A stretch of 64,000 bases of DNA, from positions 3,038,001 to 3,102,000 of the forward strand of contig OZ245789.1 of assembly GCA_965228045.1 (NCBI GenBank), read 5' to 3'. This document shows positions 18,045 through 26,681 of the stretch, one piece after another (the first letter of the stretch is position 1; every line of letters starts with the position of its first letter). The stretch is from JANQEU01 sp965228045 (lineage in GTDB: Bacteria > Bacteroidota > Bacteroidia > Cytophagales > Cyclobacteriaceae). Under the pieces are notes generated by a model. That model had not been told where the DNA came from and did not search any database. It worked only from the letters and a program-made list of their open reading frames with translations. A program made the translations under genes and the position numbers.

Positions 18045-18472
18045 TCTTGTGCCTTAATCAACTCCACCGTCGCCGTTTTTGGTAAGGAACCATTGTTCTC
18101 TGTTGGGATCGGTGTAACCTCAACCAATTTCAAATAATAGTTGCTTGCGCCAATGATTAATTCGGAATCACTAGAAAGTGAATTCACCAGGCACTCACCC
18201 AAACACAGATTTTGTTCAAAATCTATATCTCCGGCAACAAAAAGCTGAATTTTGGCAACGGCGGACCCTGCTGTAATGCAAGTTACATCCACCGGGCATC
18301 GACTGTCCCAAATGGAATCCACCTTCAGTGTATAATCCATGTCGTCAGAAATTGAAATTGAACTACCCTCAACTAACTCATAAACTCCCGTCTGTACCTT
18401 GACCTGGCCAAGGCAGCCTGACAAAATGACAAGTGCCAAAGAAAGCACAAGTCCCCACATGTTTTTGACCAT
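18041..18472 (-). CDS. small lipoprotein of unknown function
   Basis: A 143-residue SPII lipoprotein: MVKNMWGLVLSLALVILSGC gives lipidated Cys20. The mature part has four further cysteines in two pairs (RCPVDVTC and LCLGEC), probably disulfide-bonded, in a compact beta-rich domain. The pattern CPVDVTCITAGSA resembles small copper-or-disulfide lipoproteins annotated as hypothetical in Bacteroidota, but I cannot name a family. It probably faces the periplasm. Its stop overlaps the converging tail-anchored gene. Confidence 0.65.
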   Translation of the reverse strand: MVKNMWGLVLSLALVILSGCLGQVKVQTGVYELVEGSSISISDDMDYTLKVDSIWDSRCPVDVTCITAGSAVAKIQLFVAGDIDFEQNLCLGECLVNSLSSDSELIIGASNYYLKLVEVTPIPTENNGSLPKTATVELIKAQD

Positions 18473-18511
18473 GATCAGGAAGCAACAAAACCTATGCCAA
18501 TCCGGGGATTT

Positions 18512-19609
18512 TCAGCGAAGTAAGATAGATCTGCCCTCTTTGGCTGACCTCATGGCGGCATCCAATATCTCCATCACAATCATATTATTGGAAAGTGATC
18601 CCAGATCACCTGGTTCTATTTCGATCTCTCCCCTTATCGCCCCGGCAAAATATGAGAATGGATCATGAAATTTAGGCCCAATCGAATCCGGACTGATCAA
18701 TACCTCATCACTTCCTTCACTTGCTCTGTGATACATATTATTGCCATCAACCGTCCTTGCATAAGATTTAGTGCCATAGACAGCCATATCCTTCCTGCTA
18801 AATGTCCAGTTCCATGAGGCCTGAATGATGGCTTGCGCCTTTGGATAAGTCAGCACAATTGTGGCTTCATCCTCCACCAGAGGATATTTATCCGGCTTGA
18901 TCTGCTGAGTCACAGCCAGGACCGTAGTGGGTTTTTCATTGTTCATGATAGAGGTTACCAGATTAGCTCCGTAACAACCAAAATCGGTAAGTGCACCAGC
19001 TCCGTTTTGGTCAGGATCGATCAACCAACTAAGAAACTCCTCACCTACTCCAATCTCTTCCGGTCCCTGATGGCCATCATTGACCAATATTTTCCGGACG
19101 GAACCCAAAGTGCTGTCTTTTACCATTTCCAGAGTCTTATAAGTAGTTGGGTACCAGGAAGTTTCATAATTTGTCATAAGGATGATTCCTGTCTTATCCG
19201 CGATTCTCTTCATTATTTTCGCATCGCTGAGGCTCGCAGCAAGTGGCTTTTCCACCATCACATGGACACCTCGAGGACCAGCTTGTCTCACTACCTCTAC
19301 ATGACCTGCTATAGTATTAAATGCGGTAACTGCCTCAGGCTTCACGCGTTCGAACATAATCTCCATATCGTCATAGACCATTTCCATGGAAAATCCATAC
19401 TGACGGCTGTAGGCCAATGCAACTTCTCTATACGGCTCTACGATGGCCACAATCTCAATATCTCCCTTGTCCTCTCTTCCAAATATCCAGTGTGCATGAC
19501 CATGTACCAGACCGATAACGGCAACCCGCACAGGATCAGTATCCTGCGTGACATTATTACCAAGAAGCGGAACAGAGAAAATGAAAAATACCAAAACCAA
19601 ATATTTCAT
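18512..19609 (-). CDS. exported Gfo/Idh/MocA-family oxidoreductase
   Basis: A 365-residue protein with a signal peptide (MKYLVLVFFIFSVPLLGNN). The Rossmann fold begins at VAVIGLVHGHAHWIFG, and the family motif EKPLAASLSDA is present, followed by the C-terminal catalytic half (SWLIDPDQNGAGALTDFGCYG). These enzymes use NAD(P) on sugars or related polyols; exported members are frequent in Bacteroidota and may keep a tightly bound cofactor. The substrate is unknown. A perfect ten-base inverted repeat lies 10 bases upstream of the start codon, a possible operator or leader hairpin. Confidence 0.87.
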   Translation of the reverse strand: MKYLVLVFFIFSVPLLGNNVTQDTDPVRVAVIGLVHGHAHWIFGREDKGDIEIVAIVEPYREVALAYSRQYGFSMEMVYDDMEIMFERVKPEAVTAFNTIAGHVEVVRQAGPRGVHVMVEKPLAASLSDAKIMKRIADKTGIILMTNYETSWYPTTYKTLEMVKDSTLGSVRKILVNDGHQGPEEIGVGEEFLSWLIDPDQNGAGALTDFGCYGANLVTSIMNNEKPTTVLAVTQQIKPDKYPLVEDEATIVLTYPKAQAIIQASWNWTFSRKDMAVYGTKSYARTVDGNNMYHRASEGSDEVLISPDSIGPKFHDPFSYFAGAIRGEIEIEPGDLGSLSNNMIVMEILDAAMRSAKEGRSILLR

Positions 19610-19619
19610 AATGCAGAAT

Positions 19620-19646
19620 ATGTTTTGGTAAAAATCACCAAAACAT
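19620..19646. repeat. ten-base inverted repeat before the Gfo/Idh gene
   Basis: Arms at 19620-19629 (ATGTTTTGGT) and 19637-19646 pair perfectly around a 7-base AT-rich loop. The element ends 10 bases upstream of the minus-strand start codon at 19609 and is followed on the far side by a run of nine A residues. It could be an operator bound by a dimeric regulator, or a hairpin in the leader RNA close to the ribosome site. No known consensus is matched. Confidence 0.5.
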
Positions 19647-19783
19647 GGACAAAAAAAAAGAACTTATCATCATCCTAAAAAACAGACTGATCCATTAGAA
19701 ACTGTTGTTTAAACGGATGATTATTTATTGTTCTTGAAAGATGGCATAATGTTTGGCATGCTAGCCTTAACTTGAAGCGACAA

Positions 19784-20584
19784 ATGAAAAGGCTTTACAT
19801 TTTCATATTCACACTACTTGTATTTTCCAGCTTGCTGGCACAAAACGGACATTATGATGATCGTCCCTATACCACAGGAGAATTTCTCGACTTTCGGGTT
19901 AAATACGGATGGTTCACGATAGGTCGTGCAACCGTGGAAATACCAAAGGACACCATTGTACAAAACCGGAACGCCTATCTGGTGAAAGTGATCGCCAGCA
20001 CGGCCGGCTTACTGGGTATATTCAACAATACGGAAGATACCTTCACCGGGACAGTCTACAAAGACGACTTCAAGCCCTATTATGCGTCTCAAAACTTCCA
20101 GGAAGGAAGGGATAGGGATATTCAGGAAAATGTCTACGATTTCGACCATAGAATCGTCACAGTCAATAAAACTGATCATAGAAAGAACAAGACTTTCCCA
20201 CCAAAAGTCTACGAACTGGAACCTGACGCTTACGGCATGGTGAGCTCCTACCTGTATCTAAGGAATCTGGATTTCAATCAAATGAAAATGGAGGACTCTG
20301 TCATGATGAGGGTGTTCTTTGGTAAAAAGCATTATCAATTTGGTCTCGAATACGGGGGTATTGAGGAAATCAAAACCAATTATGGTAAAATACAGGCCCA
20401 CAAACTCTATATTCTCTTTCCGGTGACTAAAACCTTCCCGGAAGCAAGATCAGTGATGGTGTGGACCACAACTGATGCGAATCAACTACCGGTCAAGATC
20501 AGGGCCGAGCTTAAATTTGGACAGGTTACCTGCGAGCTTGAAGAATATCGAAACCTAAGGCATCCGTTTCGGCATCCGGAGTAG
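19784..20584 (+). CDS. DUF3108-family periplasmic protein
   Basis: A 266-residue protein from the ATG at 19784 (a TTG four codons upstream is less likely). The signal peptide ends near LLAQN. The mature part follows the DUF3108 pattern: EFLDFRVKYGWFTIGRATVEI, then a second half with GKIQAHKLYILFPVTKTFPEARSVMVWTTTDANQLPVKI, a large twisted beta-sheet scaffold. The biochemical role of this family is not established. It lies 88 bases upstream of the ABC exporter gene on the same strand, so the two may be expressed together. Confidence 0.85.
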   Translation: MKRLYIFIFTLLVFSSLLAQNGHYDDRPYTTGEFLDFRVKYGWFTIGRATVEIPKDTIVQNRNAYLVKVIASTAGLLGIFNNTEDTFTGTVYKDDFKPYYASQNFQEGRDRDIQENVYDFDHRIVTVNKTDHRKNKTFPPKVYELEPDAYGMVSSYLYLRNLDFNQMKMEDSVMMRVFFGKKHYQFGLEYGGIEEIKTNYGKIQAHKLYILFPVTKTFPEARSVMVWTTTDANQLPVKIRAELKFGQVTCELEEYRNLRHPFRHPE

Positions 20585-20672
20585 TTAATTACTGGCACAG
20601 CAGTGACTTATGCGTTAACTTTGCGCCAAGCTCAGCATTCATCATAACCCGGATCAAATACATCTTTAGTTT

Positions 20673-22295
20673 ATGAAAGTTATTCTCCTGTTGGTGCGGA
20701 AGTCTGTATCCAATTTTTCCATTGCTGTAGTGGCAAGTATACTATCCGGTGCGGCTTATACATTTACCATCAAAGAATTGCATGAGGCCATCCAATCATC
20801 GGAGCCATTGGATATGGTTTTTCTTTACAAAATCATTGGACTTATAGTTGTCTCATCAGCCGCAGCCATGCTGTCAAGCTACAGACTGGCAAGACTGTCC
20901 GAAAAGACTGCGCACGAATTGAGACTTGAATTGTCCGAGAAACTCATGAAAGCCAATTATGAGGAAGTGGAAGCTAAGTCTCTTCGCATAATACCTGTTC
21001 TGACTCAGGACATCCGGGTACTTGGGGATTTTATACAAAAAATGCCTGATCTGCTTACTGCAATGGCTAAAGCACTGGGTTGTATCGTATATATGTTCTG
21101 GCTGTCATGGGAGCTTACTTCTTTCTCTCTGGCCACATTTGCACTGATCTTCCTCATCATCATGCTAATTCTGCCAGCCGTACGAAAACATGAAAGGGCT
21201 TTTCGTGCATTGAGGAATGATGTTTTCGAGCACCTGAGAGGGTTGGTAAACGGAATGAAGGAATTGACACTCAACAGAAGTCATCAGGCTTCATATGTCA
21301 GAGATGTTCTTGGGCCCGCAAGCTTACAACAAAGTACTCACCAGATCTGGATCAATGTATTGAATACCGTAACCACAAAAATTGGCGAGATCATATTCAT
21401 CATCCTTGTAGCAGGACTCCTGGTATATCTTTCGAATTCCGACTTCCTCAGCACCACACTTTTCGTGGAGTATATGGTTTTGCTCCTATTTATACTTCCT
21501 TCCCTTATCCTGATTGTGGCTTTTTTCCGCAATCTGAAGAAAGTAGAAGCATCATTGGATCAGATTGATTCTTTGGGACTGCAGATGGTCAATAATGAAG
21601 TAGTGGATGTCAATAGTCTACCTGAAATTGAGGATGAAAGCCTCATTTCCATGGATGGAGTGGAGTATCAGTACTATGACTATAACAACAAGAAAACCTT
21701 CACACTAGGACCGATCAATCTGAAAATAAAGGAGAATGAACTCCTTTTTATTATTGGTGGGAATGGTAGTGGTAAAACATCATTGGCGAAGCTTATAACT
21801 GGTCTATACTCTCCTACCAGTGGCGAGTTAAAGTTTGGAAAAACGGTAATCAACCGGCGAAATCTTCAGGACTATCGGGACAAGTTTTCAGCGTTGTTCG
21901 CAGATTCTCATGTTTTTCCGGACCTTGGATATATGGACGAGGAAACATTGAAATCAAAAGCTCCAGGGATCATCGAAGGTTTGAATATTTCGGATAAGGT
22001 AAGTGTGGAGGATCGGAGACTATCCCAGACTAACCTGTCAATGGGGCAAAGAGGACGCCTTTCTATGCTAAGAGCGCTGCTTGAGAATAAGGAAATTTAC
22101 CTTTTCGATGAGTGGGCAGCAAACCAGGACCCTTTCTTCAAAAACAAGTTTTACAGAGAGATTTTGCCACAACTCAAGTCCCAGGGCAAAACGGTCATCG
22201 CGATTACACACGATGAAAACTTCTTTGATGTAGCGGACAGGGTTATCAAACTAGATTATGGCGTAATCAAAGAGTTCGAATCAGAAATGGCCTAA
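20673..22295 (+). CDS. fused ABC exporter of the cyclic-peptide/siderophore type
   Basis: A 540-residue half-transporter: six membrane helices in residues 1-300, then an ATPase domain. Walker A is GGNGSGKTS (about 361-369, K368), the signature is LSMGQ (455-459), and Walker B reads EIYLFDEWAANQDP, where the DEWAANQDP extension is characteristic of the SyrD/PvdE/YojI cyclic-peptide exporter family. A final ITHDENFF gives the H-loop. No peptide synthetase, siderophore or RiPP gene lies nearby. Its stop codon shares three bases with the stop of the converging lipid operon, so an export role linked to that operon is possible but only inferred from position. Confidence 0.9.
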   Translation: MKVILLLVRKSVSNFSIAVVASILSGAAYTFTIKELHEAIQSSEPLDMVFLYKIIGLIVVSSAAAMLSSYRLARLSEKTAHELRLELSEKLMKANYEEVEAKSLRIIPVLTQDIRVLGDFIQKMPDLLTAMAKALGCIVYMFWLSWELTSFSLATFALIFLIIMLILPAVRKHERAFRALRNDVFEHLRGLVNGMKELTLNRSHQASYVRDVLGPASLQQSTHQIWINVLNTVTTKIGEIIFIILVAGLLVYLSNSDFLSTTLFVEYMVLLLFILPSLILIVAFFRNLKKVEASLDQIDSLGLQMVNNEVVDVNSLPEIEDESLISMDGVEYQYYDYNNKKTFTLGPINLKIKENELLFIIGGNGSGKTSLAKLITGLYSPTSGELKFGKTVINRRNLQDYRDKFSALFADSHVFPDLGYMDEETLKSKAPGIIEGLNISDKVSVEDRRLSQTNLSMGQRGRLSMLRALLENKEIYLFDEWAANQDPFFKNKFYREILPQLKSQGKTVIAITHDENFFDVADRVIKLDYGVIKEFESEMA

Positions 22296-23257
22296 ACCCA
22301 TTTTTCTGTGCGATACCAATCAATTGTATTTTTAACGCCTTCCTCAAGTCTGTATCTGGGCTGAAAAGTGTAAGATTTGATCCTTTGGTCGACAGACCAA
22401 TCCTCCGCCGTCAATTCGAGTGCCTTCTCAGGAGTATACTTCCAGGATCGACCTAAAAGTGAAAGCGTAGTGGCATTCATTACAGTCGATAGTTTCACAA
22501 AGAAATCCGAAGGAATAGGTATGGTGATTGTCCTCCTAATGTTCATCGCAGCTTTGAATGCATTGTTGACATCTTTCTGACTATAAATTCTCCCGTCATA
22601 ACCGTAAACCATCTTTTCCGAAATCTTATCCGCACTCAGTATCAGGCCAATCAAATCCTCTACATGTATGAATGACAATTTACTATCAGGATTACCCAGG
22701 ACAATTTGAACCCGATTTTTGATGAGTTTTGCCAGCTCCAGGAAAGCCTTATCCCTTGGACCATACACCGCAGTAGGTCGTACAATCAAATAGGGTAATC
22801 CGGATTCCTGTACCAGTTTCTCCGATTTGAGTTTGCTCCGACCATACTCGGATATCGGATGATCAACTTCATTTCCGGAAAAGGGTCCGCGAGCAGCAAG
22901 GCTACTTAGTAAAATGAACTTACCGATTTTGACATTGCTGGTTTCCAGTGTTTTAAGAAGGTTCTCAGTTACTTTTACATTTCCAGTTTCAAATCCTTCC
23001 GGATTTATTGATTCCGTTACACCTGCACAATGTATGAAGTAATGGATCTCTTTTCCGATACCTTCCAGACTACTTTTTAACTTTTTGTAACTTGAATAGT
23101 CTACTCGTTTTATTTGGATTTTGGATCTATCCAAAAAGGAAACATCGCTACCTTCTCTAACCATACCTACAGCTTCAAAGCCATTTTGAGCTGCTTTTTC
23201 CAAAAGATTGGAACCGATGAAACCATTAGCACCTGTTACGACAATGACCTTTTTCAT
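22292..23257 (-). CDS. NAD-dependent epimerase-type reductase, CerR-like candidate
   Basis: A 321-residue extended-SDR protein: nucleotide loop TGANGFIGSN (about 8-17), catalytic S119, Y138 and K142 (YGRSK). It is the last gene of the lipid operon and its ATG overlaps the stop of the phosphopantetheinyl transferase gene by four bases. In Caulobacter an epimerase-type SDR (CerR) reduces the 3-keto group after acylation of the sphingoid base. The position next to an SPT-like enzyme and a bCerS-like acyltransferase makes this the natural ketone-reductase candidate here. A sugar-modifying epimerase remains possible. Operon membership is strong; the exact reaction is inferred. Confidence 0.87.
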   Translation of the reverse strand: MKKVIVVTGANGFIGSNLLEKAAQNGFEAVGMVREGSDVSFLDRSKIQIKRVDYSSYKKLKSSLEGIGKEIHYFIHCAGVTESINPEGFETGNVKVTENLLKTLETSNVKIGKFILLSSLAARGPFSGNEVDHPISEYGRSKLKSEKLVQESGLPYLIVRPTAVYGPRDKAFLELAKLIKNRVQIVLGNPDSKLSFIHVEDLIGLILSADKISEKMVYGYDGRIYSQKDVNNAFKAAMNIRRTITIPIPSDFFVKLSTVMNATTLSLLGRSWKYTPEKALELTAEDWSVDQRIKSYTFQPRYRLEEGVKNTIDWYRTEKWV

Positions 23258-23835
23258 AGCGAAAATGCATAAGCAACGTATTTCCCATGATGTGACAGTG
23301 TAAGATCAGCATCCGGCAAATCCGTGTTCGCATAAAAATAAGGAATCTGATCCTCAGATTTCAGAATGGTCAAATCAGATTCTTTCATAACGGCTTTAAG
23401 GCTGAAAGCCAAAATTGCCAATTTCCTGACATAGTTTGCGGGTGATTCATTTCCATTTAACTCTCTCACCGCAGAATCAATGGATGATGAATTCTCTGTC
23501 GAGGTAACAGTATAAATGGTATGGGGAGTAACTTCAGTAACGGAATATATGCAGGTATCGTTTTGAACCATACTAGCCACCCACTTGCGGTCTTTGAATG
23601 AGAGCGATACCACTTCAATTGACTTAGGATTAAATCTTGACCTGTACCCTAACTTCACAAAAGACTTATAGGCAGATTCCTTGAGGGACCATAATATCCA
23701 TGGCATCAATTCTCCTGAGTGGTCAATGGAAGCATACTCCTTCGGACTCAGAGAAAGTCTTTTCAGTTTTTCCAGGTATTTTGGGCTTGTTCGGGAATAA
23801 TTCAGATCGACAACATCATTCCCCAGCGCAATCAT
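23254..23835 (-). CDS. 4'-phosphopantetheinyl transferase
   Basis: A 193-residue protein of the Sfp/AcpS superfamily. The Mg-binding acidic residues D7 and D10 sit in MIALGNDVVDL, and W49-x2-K52-E53-x3-K57 (WSLKESAYK) is the second conserved motif. It moves the phosphopantetheine arm of CoA onto the serine of an acyl carrier protein. Its ATG overlaps the ACP stop by four bases (ATGA), so the ACP directly upstream is the obvious substrate. At 193 residues it is larger than a typical AcpS (about 125) and shorter than a typical Sfp (about 225). Confidence 0.88.
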   Translation of the reverse strand: MIALGNDVVDLNYSRTSPKYLEKLKRLSLSPKEYASIDHSGELMPWILWSLKESAYKSFVKLGYRSRFNPKSIEVVSLSFKDRKWVASMVQNDTCIYSVTEVTPHTIYTVTSTENSSSIDSAVRELNGNESPANYVRKLAILAFSLKAVMKESDLTILKSEDQIPYFYANTDLPDADLTLSHHGKYVAYAFSL

Positions 23836-24083
23836 TCTGCTAGTTTGGACTCTACAAGGTCAAGGGCTGAAGCCACCGTAGTCATTTCGTTGATAGCCTC
23901 ATCGTCTATCATCACATCAAATTCTGACTCGATATCCAGGACGATGTCAACAACATGAGCAGAATTGATTTTGAGATCATTGATCAGGTCTGATTGCTCA
24001 GTAAGACTGGCAAAAGCCGCTTCATCGCCTACATATGGTTTGATCAACTCCTTTATTTTGGTTAACAATTCTTCTCTTGACAT
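23832..24083 (-). CDS. dedicated acyl carrier protein
   Basis: An 83-residue acidic helical protein with the ACP fold. The phosphopantetheine site is S41 in LKINSAHVVDIVLDIE; the usual DSL triad reads NSA, so the Asp before the serine is replaced by Asn and the Leu after it by Ala. The C-terminal part (MIDDEAINEMTTVASALDLVE) is standard. It sits between the ketosynthase (1 base gap) and the transferase that should activate it. The altered triad marks it as a specialised carrier, not the main fatty-acid ACP. Confidence 0.92.
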   Translation of the reverse strand: MSREELLTKIKELIKPYVGDEAAFASLTEQSDLINDLKINSAHVVDIVLDIESEFDVMIDDEAINEMTTVASALDLVESKLAE

Positions 24084-24084
24084 A

Positions 24085-25356
24085 TTATTTCCACTTTCTT
24101 AAAACGATTACGCAATTTAAATCACCAAATCCAAAATTGGCTTTGATAATGGTATTAATTGGTTTTTCGATGGTGGAGGTAGGGATCTTATCAGCGGGCA
24201 CGATTTCTGAAATCGCCGGATGAATGGGCTTCAGGTTCAGGTTTCGATGAATATACCCATGTTCCATTTGCAAAACATCTGCCACAAGTTCAATAGAACC
24301 CGCACCGGCTACACAATGGCCGATCATGGATTTAGGAGTATTGATATAAGGGAAAGCATCACCACTGAGTCCCAAAGCTTCACTCCAGTTCTTGATTTCC
24401 ACGGAATCTCCCCTGGTAGAAGTGAGATGACCTGTAATCAAATCAATCTCAGAGGGATCAATTTTTGCTTCTAAAACGGCTGCTTTGATACACTCCTGAA
24501 CAACTTCACTGTTCGGTGCTGTCATACTACCCCCATTGGTTTGGCCACCGGTATTGAAATGAGCCGCTAATATTTCCGCATATATCCTGGCTCCGCGTGC
24601 CTGGGCAGATTCCAGTTCTTCTAAAACCAGGGCGCCTGAACCGCCAGCTGGCACAAAACCCATGGGTTTTTCACTCATAGGTCTGGAAGCTTCTTCCGGT
24701 TTATCATTGGATACGCTGCACAGAATTCGCATGGCATCGAATGCTCCCCAAATGTACCGGCCATCTCCTTCCGTGCTTCCACTTAGAACAGTTGTCGCCT
24801 TACCACTTTTAATCAATTCATAGCCCAACGACACTGATTCAGATCCTGTAATGCAGGCAGATGAATTTGACATTACCCTCGATCCAAACCCCAAAATACC
24901 ATTCAAATAAGCACTAGGACCACTGCTCATACTTTCGGGTATGGCGATTGTACCCAGTGCTTTGTTATTTCCGGCATCTATATTGGCGAGGTGTTTTATT
25001 ATAAATGTATCAAGACCAGGTGCACCCGATCCGAAAACAGCCCCCATTTGGGGTTTTCGGGAGTTTTCCACTTCAAGCCCAGCATCTCGCCAGGCTTCAA
25101 GGCCTGCAATACATCCGTAAAGAATGGTCTTGTTTGTGATCTTGGAAGCAATGAATTTGGGTAATTTCTCCTCGATCATTTCCTGAGACACCGCTGGTAT
25201 TCCCCCAATTTGACATCTAAAATTAAGTTCCTCCAGTTCAGGCCAATGTCGTATTCCGGATTTACCTTCTCTAAGTGCTGAATTGAAACTATCAGTACCA
25301 ACGCCGTTTGGTGCTACAACTCCTATTCCGGTAATTACAACTCTCTTTTCAGACAT
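24085..25356 (-). CDS. beta-ketoacyl-ACP synthase (FabF/KAS II type)
   Basis: A 423-residue condensing enzyme of normal FabF length. The active site is C168 in NSSACITGSE, with H310 (TGHLTSTRGDS) and H347 (PKSMIGHCVAGAGS) and a conserved K342. The Cys-His-His triad is complete, so it is not a chain-length factor with a lost cysteine. It condenses acyl groups with malonyl-ACP. It lies between the FabZ-like and ACP genes with one-base gaps, so the substrate carrier is probably that ACP. Confidence 0.93.
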   Translation of the reverse strand: MSEKRVVITGIGVVAPNGVGTDSFNSALREGKSGIRHWPELEELNFRCQIGGIPAVSQEMIEEKLPKFIASKITNKTILYGCIAGLEAWRDAGLEVENSRKPQMGAVFGSGAPGLDTFIIKHLANIDAGNNKALGTIAIPESMSSGPSAYLNGILGFGSRVMSNSSACITGSESVSLGYELIKSGKATTVLSGSTEGDGRYIWGAFDAMRILCSVSNDKPEEASRPMSEKPMGFVPAGGSGALVLEELESAQARGARIYAEILAAHFNTGGQTNGGSMTAPNSEVVQECIKAAVLEAKIDPSEIDLITGHLTSTRGDSVEIKNWSEALGLSGDAFPYINTPKSMIGHCVAGAGSIELVADVLQMEHGYIHRNLNLKPIHPAISEIVPADKIPTSTIEKPINTIIKANFGFGDLNCVIVLRKWK

Positions 25357-25357
25357 G

Positions 25358-25804
25358 CTATTTATCTCCTGAAGACATCATTCCCGAAAGAACTCCCTTT
25401 AAAACTTGCTCACTTCTATCATTCAACATTGTGACAGAGCACTTAAGTTTGCTAAAGCGAAAATATTCTTTTTTGGCGTGGACTGTTACCCTTTCGCCTG
25501 GAAATACCGGTTTGAGGAAATCAATTTGGGAAGAGGAGAATAACGGTGTCAACTTCTCAGTGGATGCTCCCTGGGCTGCCGCCAGGTAAATCCCAAAAGA
25601 CACCAGACCAATCTGGGCGGCTATTTCCGTAAGTATAACTCCGGGTGTTACCGGGTTTCCCGGAAAATGACCAGCATAAAAAAACTCATCCTCTTTTAAC
25701 GTGTACGAACCCTGAATGTGCTCATCATCCACCGACAAAATTTCGTCGACAAATAAAAACGGCTGCGCGAAAGGGAGATTTATTAAAATATCCTGTGCTG
25801 TCAT
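25358..25804 (-). CDS. 3-hydroxyacyl-ACP dehydratase (FabZ type)
   Basis: A 148-residue hotdog-fold protein. The FabZ signature is visible as LPFAQPFLFVDEI, then GHFPGNPVTPGVILTE, with catalytic H46 and E60. It removes water from 3-hydroxyacyl-ACP to give trans-2-enoyl-ACP. The family length is usual. It is embedded in the lipid operon between the FabI-type reductase and the ketosynthase, with one-base gaps, so it should act in the same elongation cycle. Confidence 0.92.
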   Translation of the reverse strand: MTAQDILINLPFAQPFLFVDEILSVDDEHIQGSYTLKEDEFFYAGHFPGNPVTPGVILTEIAAQIGLVSFGIYLAAAQGASTEKLTPLFSSSQIDFLKPVFPGERVTVHAKKEYFRFSKLKCSVTMLNDRSEQVLKGVLSGMMSSGDK

Positions 25805-25805
25805 A

Positions 25806-26681
25806 TCAAATCAGGTGCTCCCCCCCATCTACTACAATTCTGGCTCCATTTATCCAGCCAGCTTCATCCAATGCCAGTAGATAAACTACATTGGCTACAT
25901 CTTCAGGTGAAGTCAATCGACCCTTAGGGTTTCTTATTTTCGCGGAGGCGGTCATAATGTCACTTCCGGGTATAATCGATTGCGAGGGTGTCTGCGTGAT
26001 GCCTGCCTGAATAATGTTTGAAGTTAATCCTGTGTCCGCCAACTCAATTGCCATGTATTTATTGATAATCTCAAGAGTCGCCTTAGCAGCCGCTACCGCA
26101 GCATATCCCTTCCATACCCTCTTATCACCTTCGCTGGTTAACCCAATCACCCGAGCATCAGACATGAATAATCCAGCTTCTAGAAGATCCTGCACCCAGG
26201 ATAAAATACTGGTAGCCATGGCTTGAATAGTAAGCGAAAAATCAAGCTCCCCCATTTTTGATTGTGAGTACTGGATCTCGTCCTCCAGTTCCCTAATTGC
26301 TCTGAATTTTTCCTCAATACTATTCTCTGTCCGGATCTTGTTTCCATGAGACTTTTCTGACAAAAGTTTGAGATTACCTTTTGAGACCGAATGAAGCATT
26401 AAACGCACGGAGCCTATGCTTAATTTATCTTTCAATTCCGCAATGACCTCTTTTCGCTTATCCGCATTTAGGGCGTCAGTGTTATATGCAATCAACTCGA
26501 TGTTATTCGATTTGATCTCTTGAAAGTCTTTGTCCACCTGATCAAGTGTAGATCGTCGATCCCGATGAATAAGAACGAGGTTCATACCTTCCTTCGCTAG
26601 CTTTCTGGCTGTCGCCAGACCCATCCCACTTGAAGCCCCCAATATAATTGCCCAGTAATCTTTATTTTTGAAAGTGCCCAT
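25806..26681 (-). CDS. FabI-type enoyl-ACP reductase (divergent SDR)
   Basis: A 291-residue SDR with a GASSGMG cofactor loop (15-21) and a LHSVSKG segment that corresponds to the HSIA region of FabI. The catalytic Tyr and Lys are Y193 and K200, spaced Y-x6-K, the FabI/FabL pattern, not the Y-x3-K of FabG-type ketoreductases. The end GGEHLI lies after a standard SDR C-terminus. I infer reduction of the enoyl-ACP double bond in the operon's elongation cycle. Length is slightly above the usual 260 residues owing to a helical insert near 105-145. A role on another substrate cannot be excluded. Confidence 0.8.
   Translation of the reverse strand: MGTFKNKDYWAIILGASSGMGLATARKLAKEGMNLVLIHRDRRSTLDQVDKDFQEIKSNNIELIAYNTDALNADKRKEVIAELKDKLSIGSVRLMLHSVSKGNLKLLSEKSHGNKIRTENSIEEKFRAIRELEDEIQYSQSKMGELDFSLTIQAMATSILSWVQDLLEAGLFMSDARVIGLTSEGDKRVWKGYAAVAAAKATLEIINKYMAIELADTGLTSNIIQAGITQTPSQSIIPGSDIMTASAKIRNPKGRLTSPEDVANVVYLLALDEAGWINGARIVVDGGEHLI

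Noticed and set aside
18833..19678. 281-residue open frame on the plus strand
   Set aside because: Antisense to the Gfo/Idh oxidoreductase over nearly its whole length; composition is His/Ser/Ile-rich and unlike a protein.
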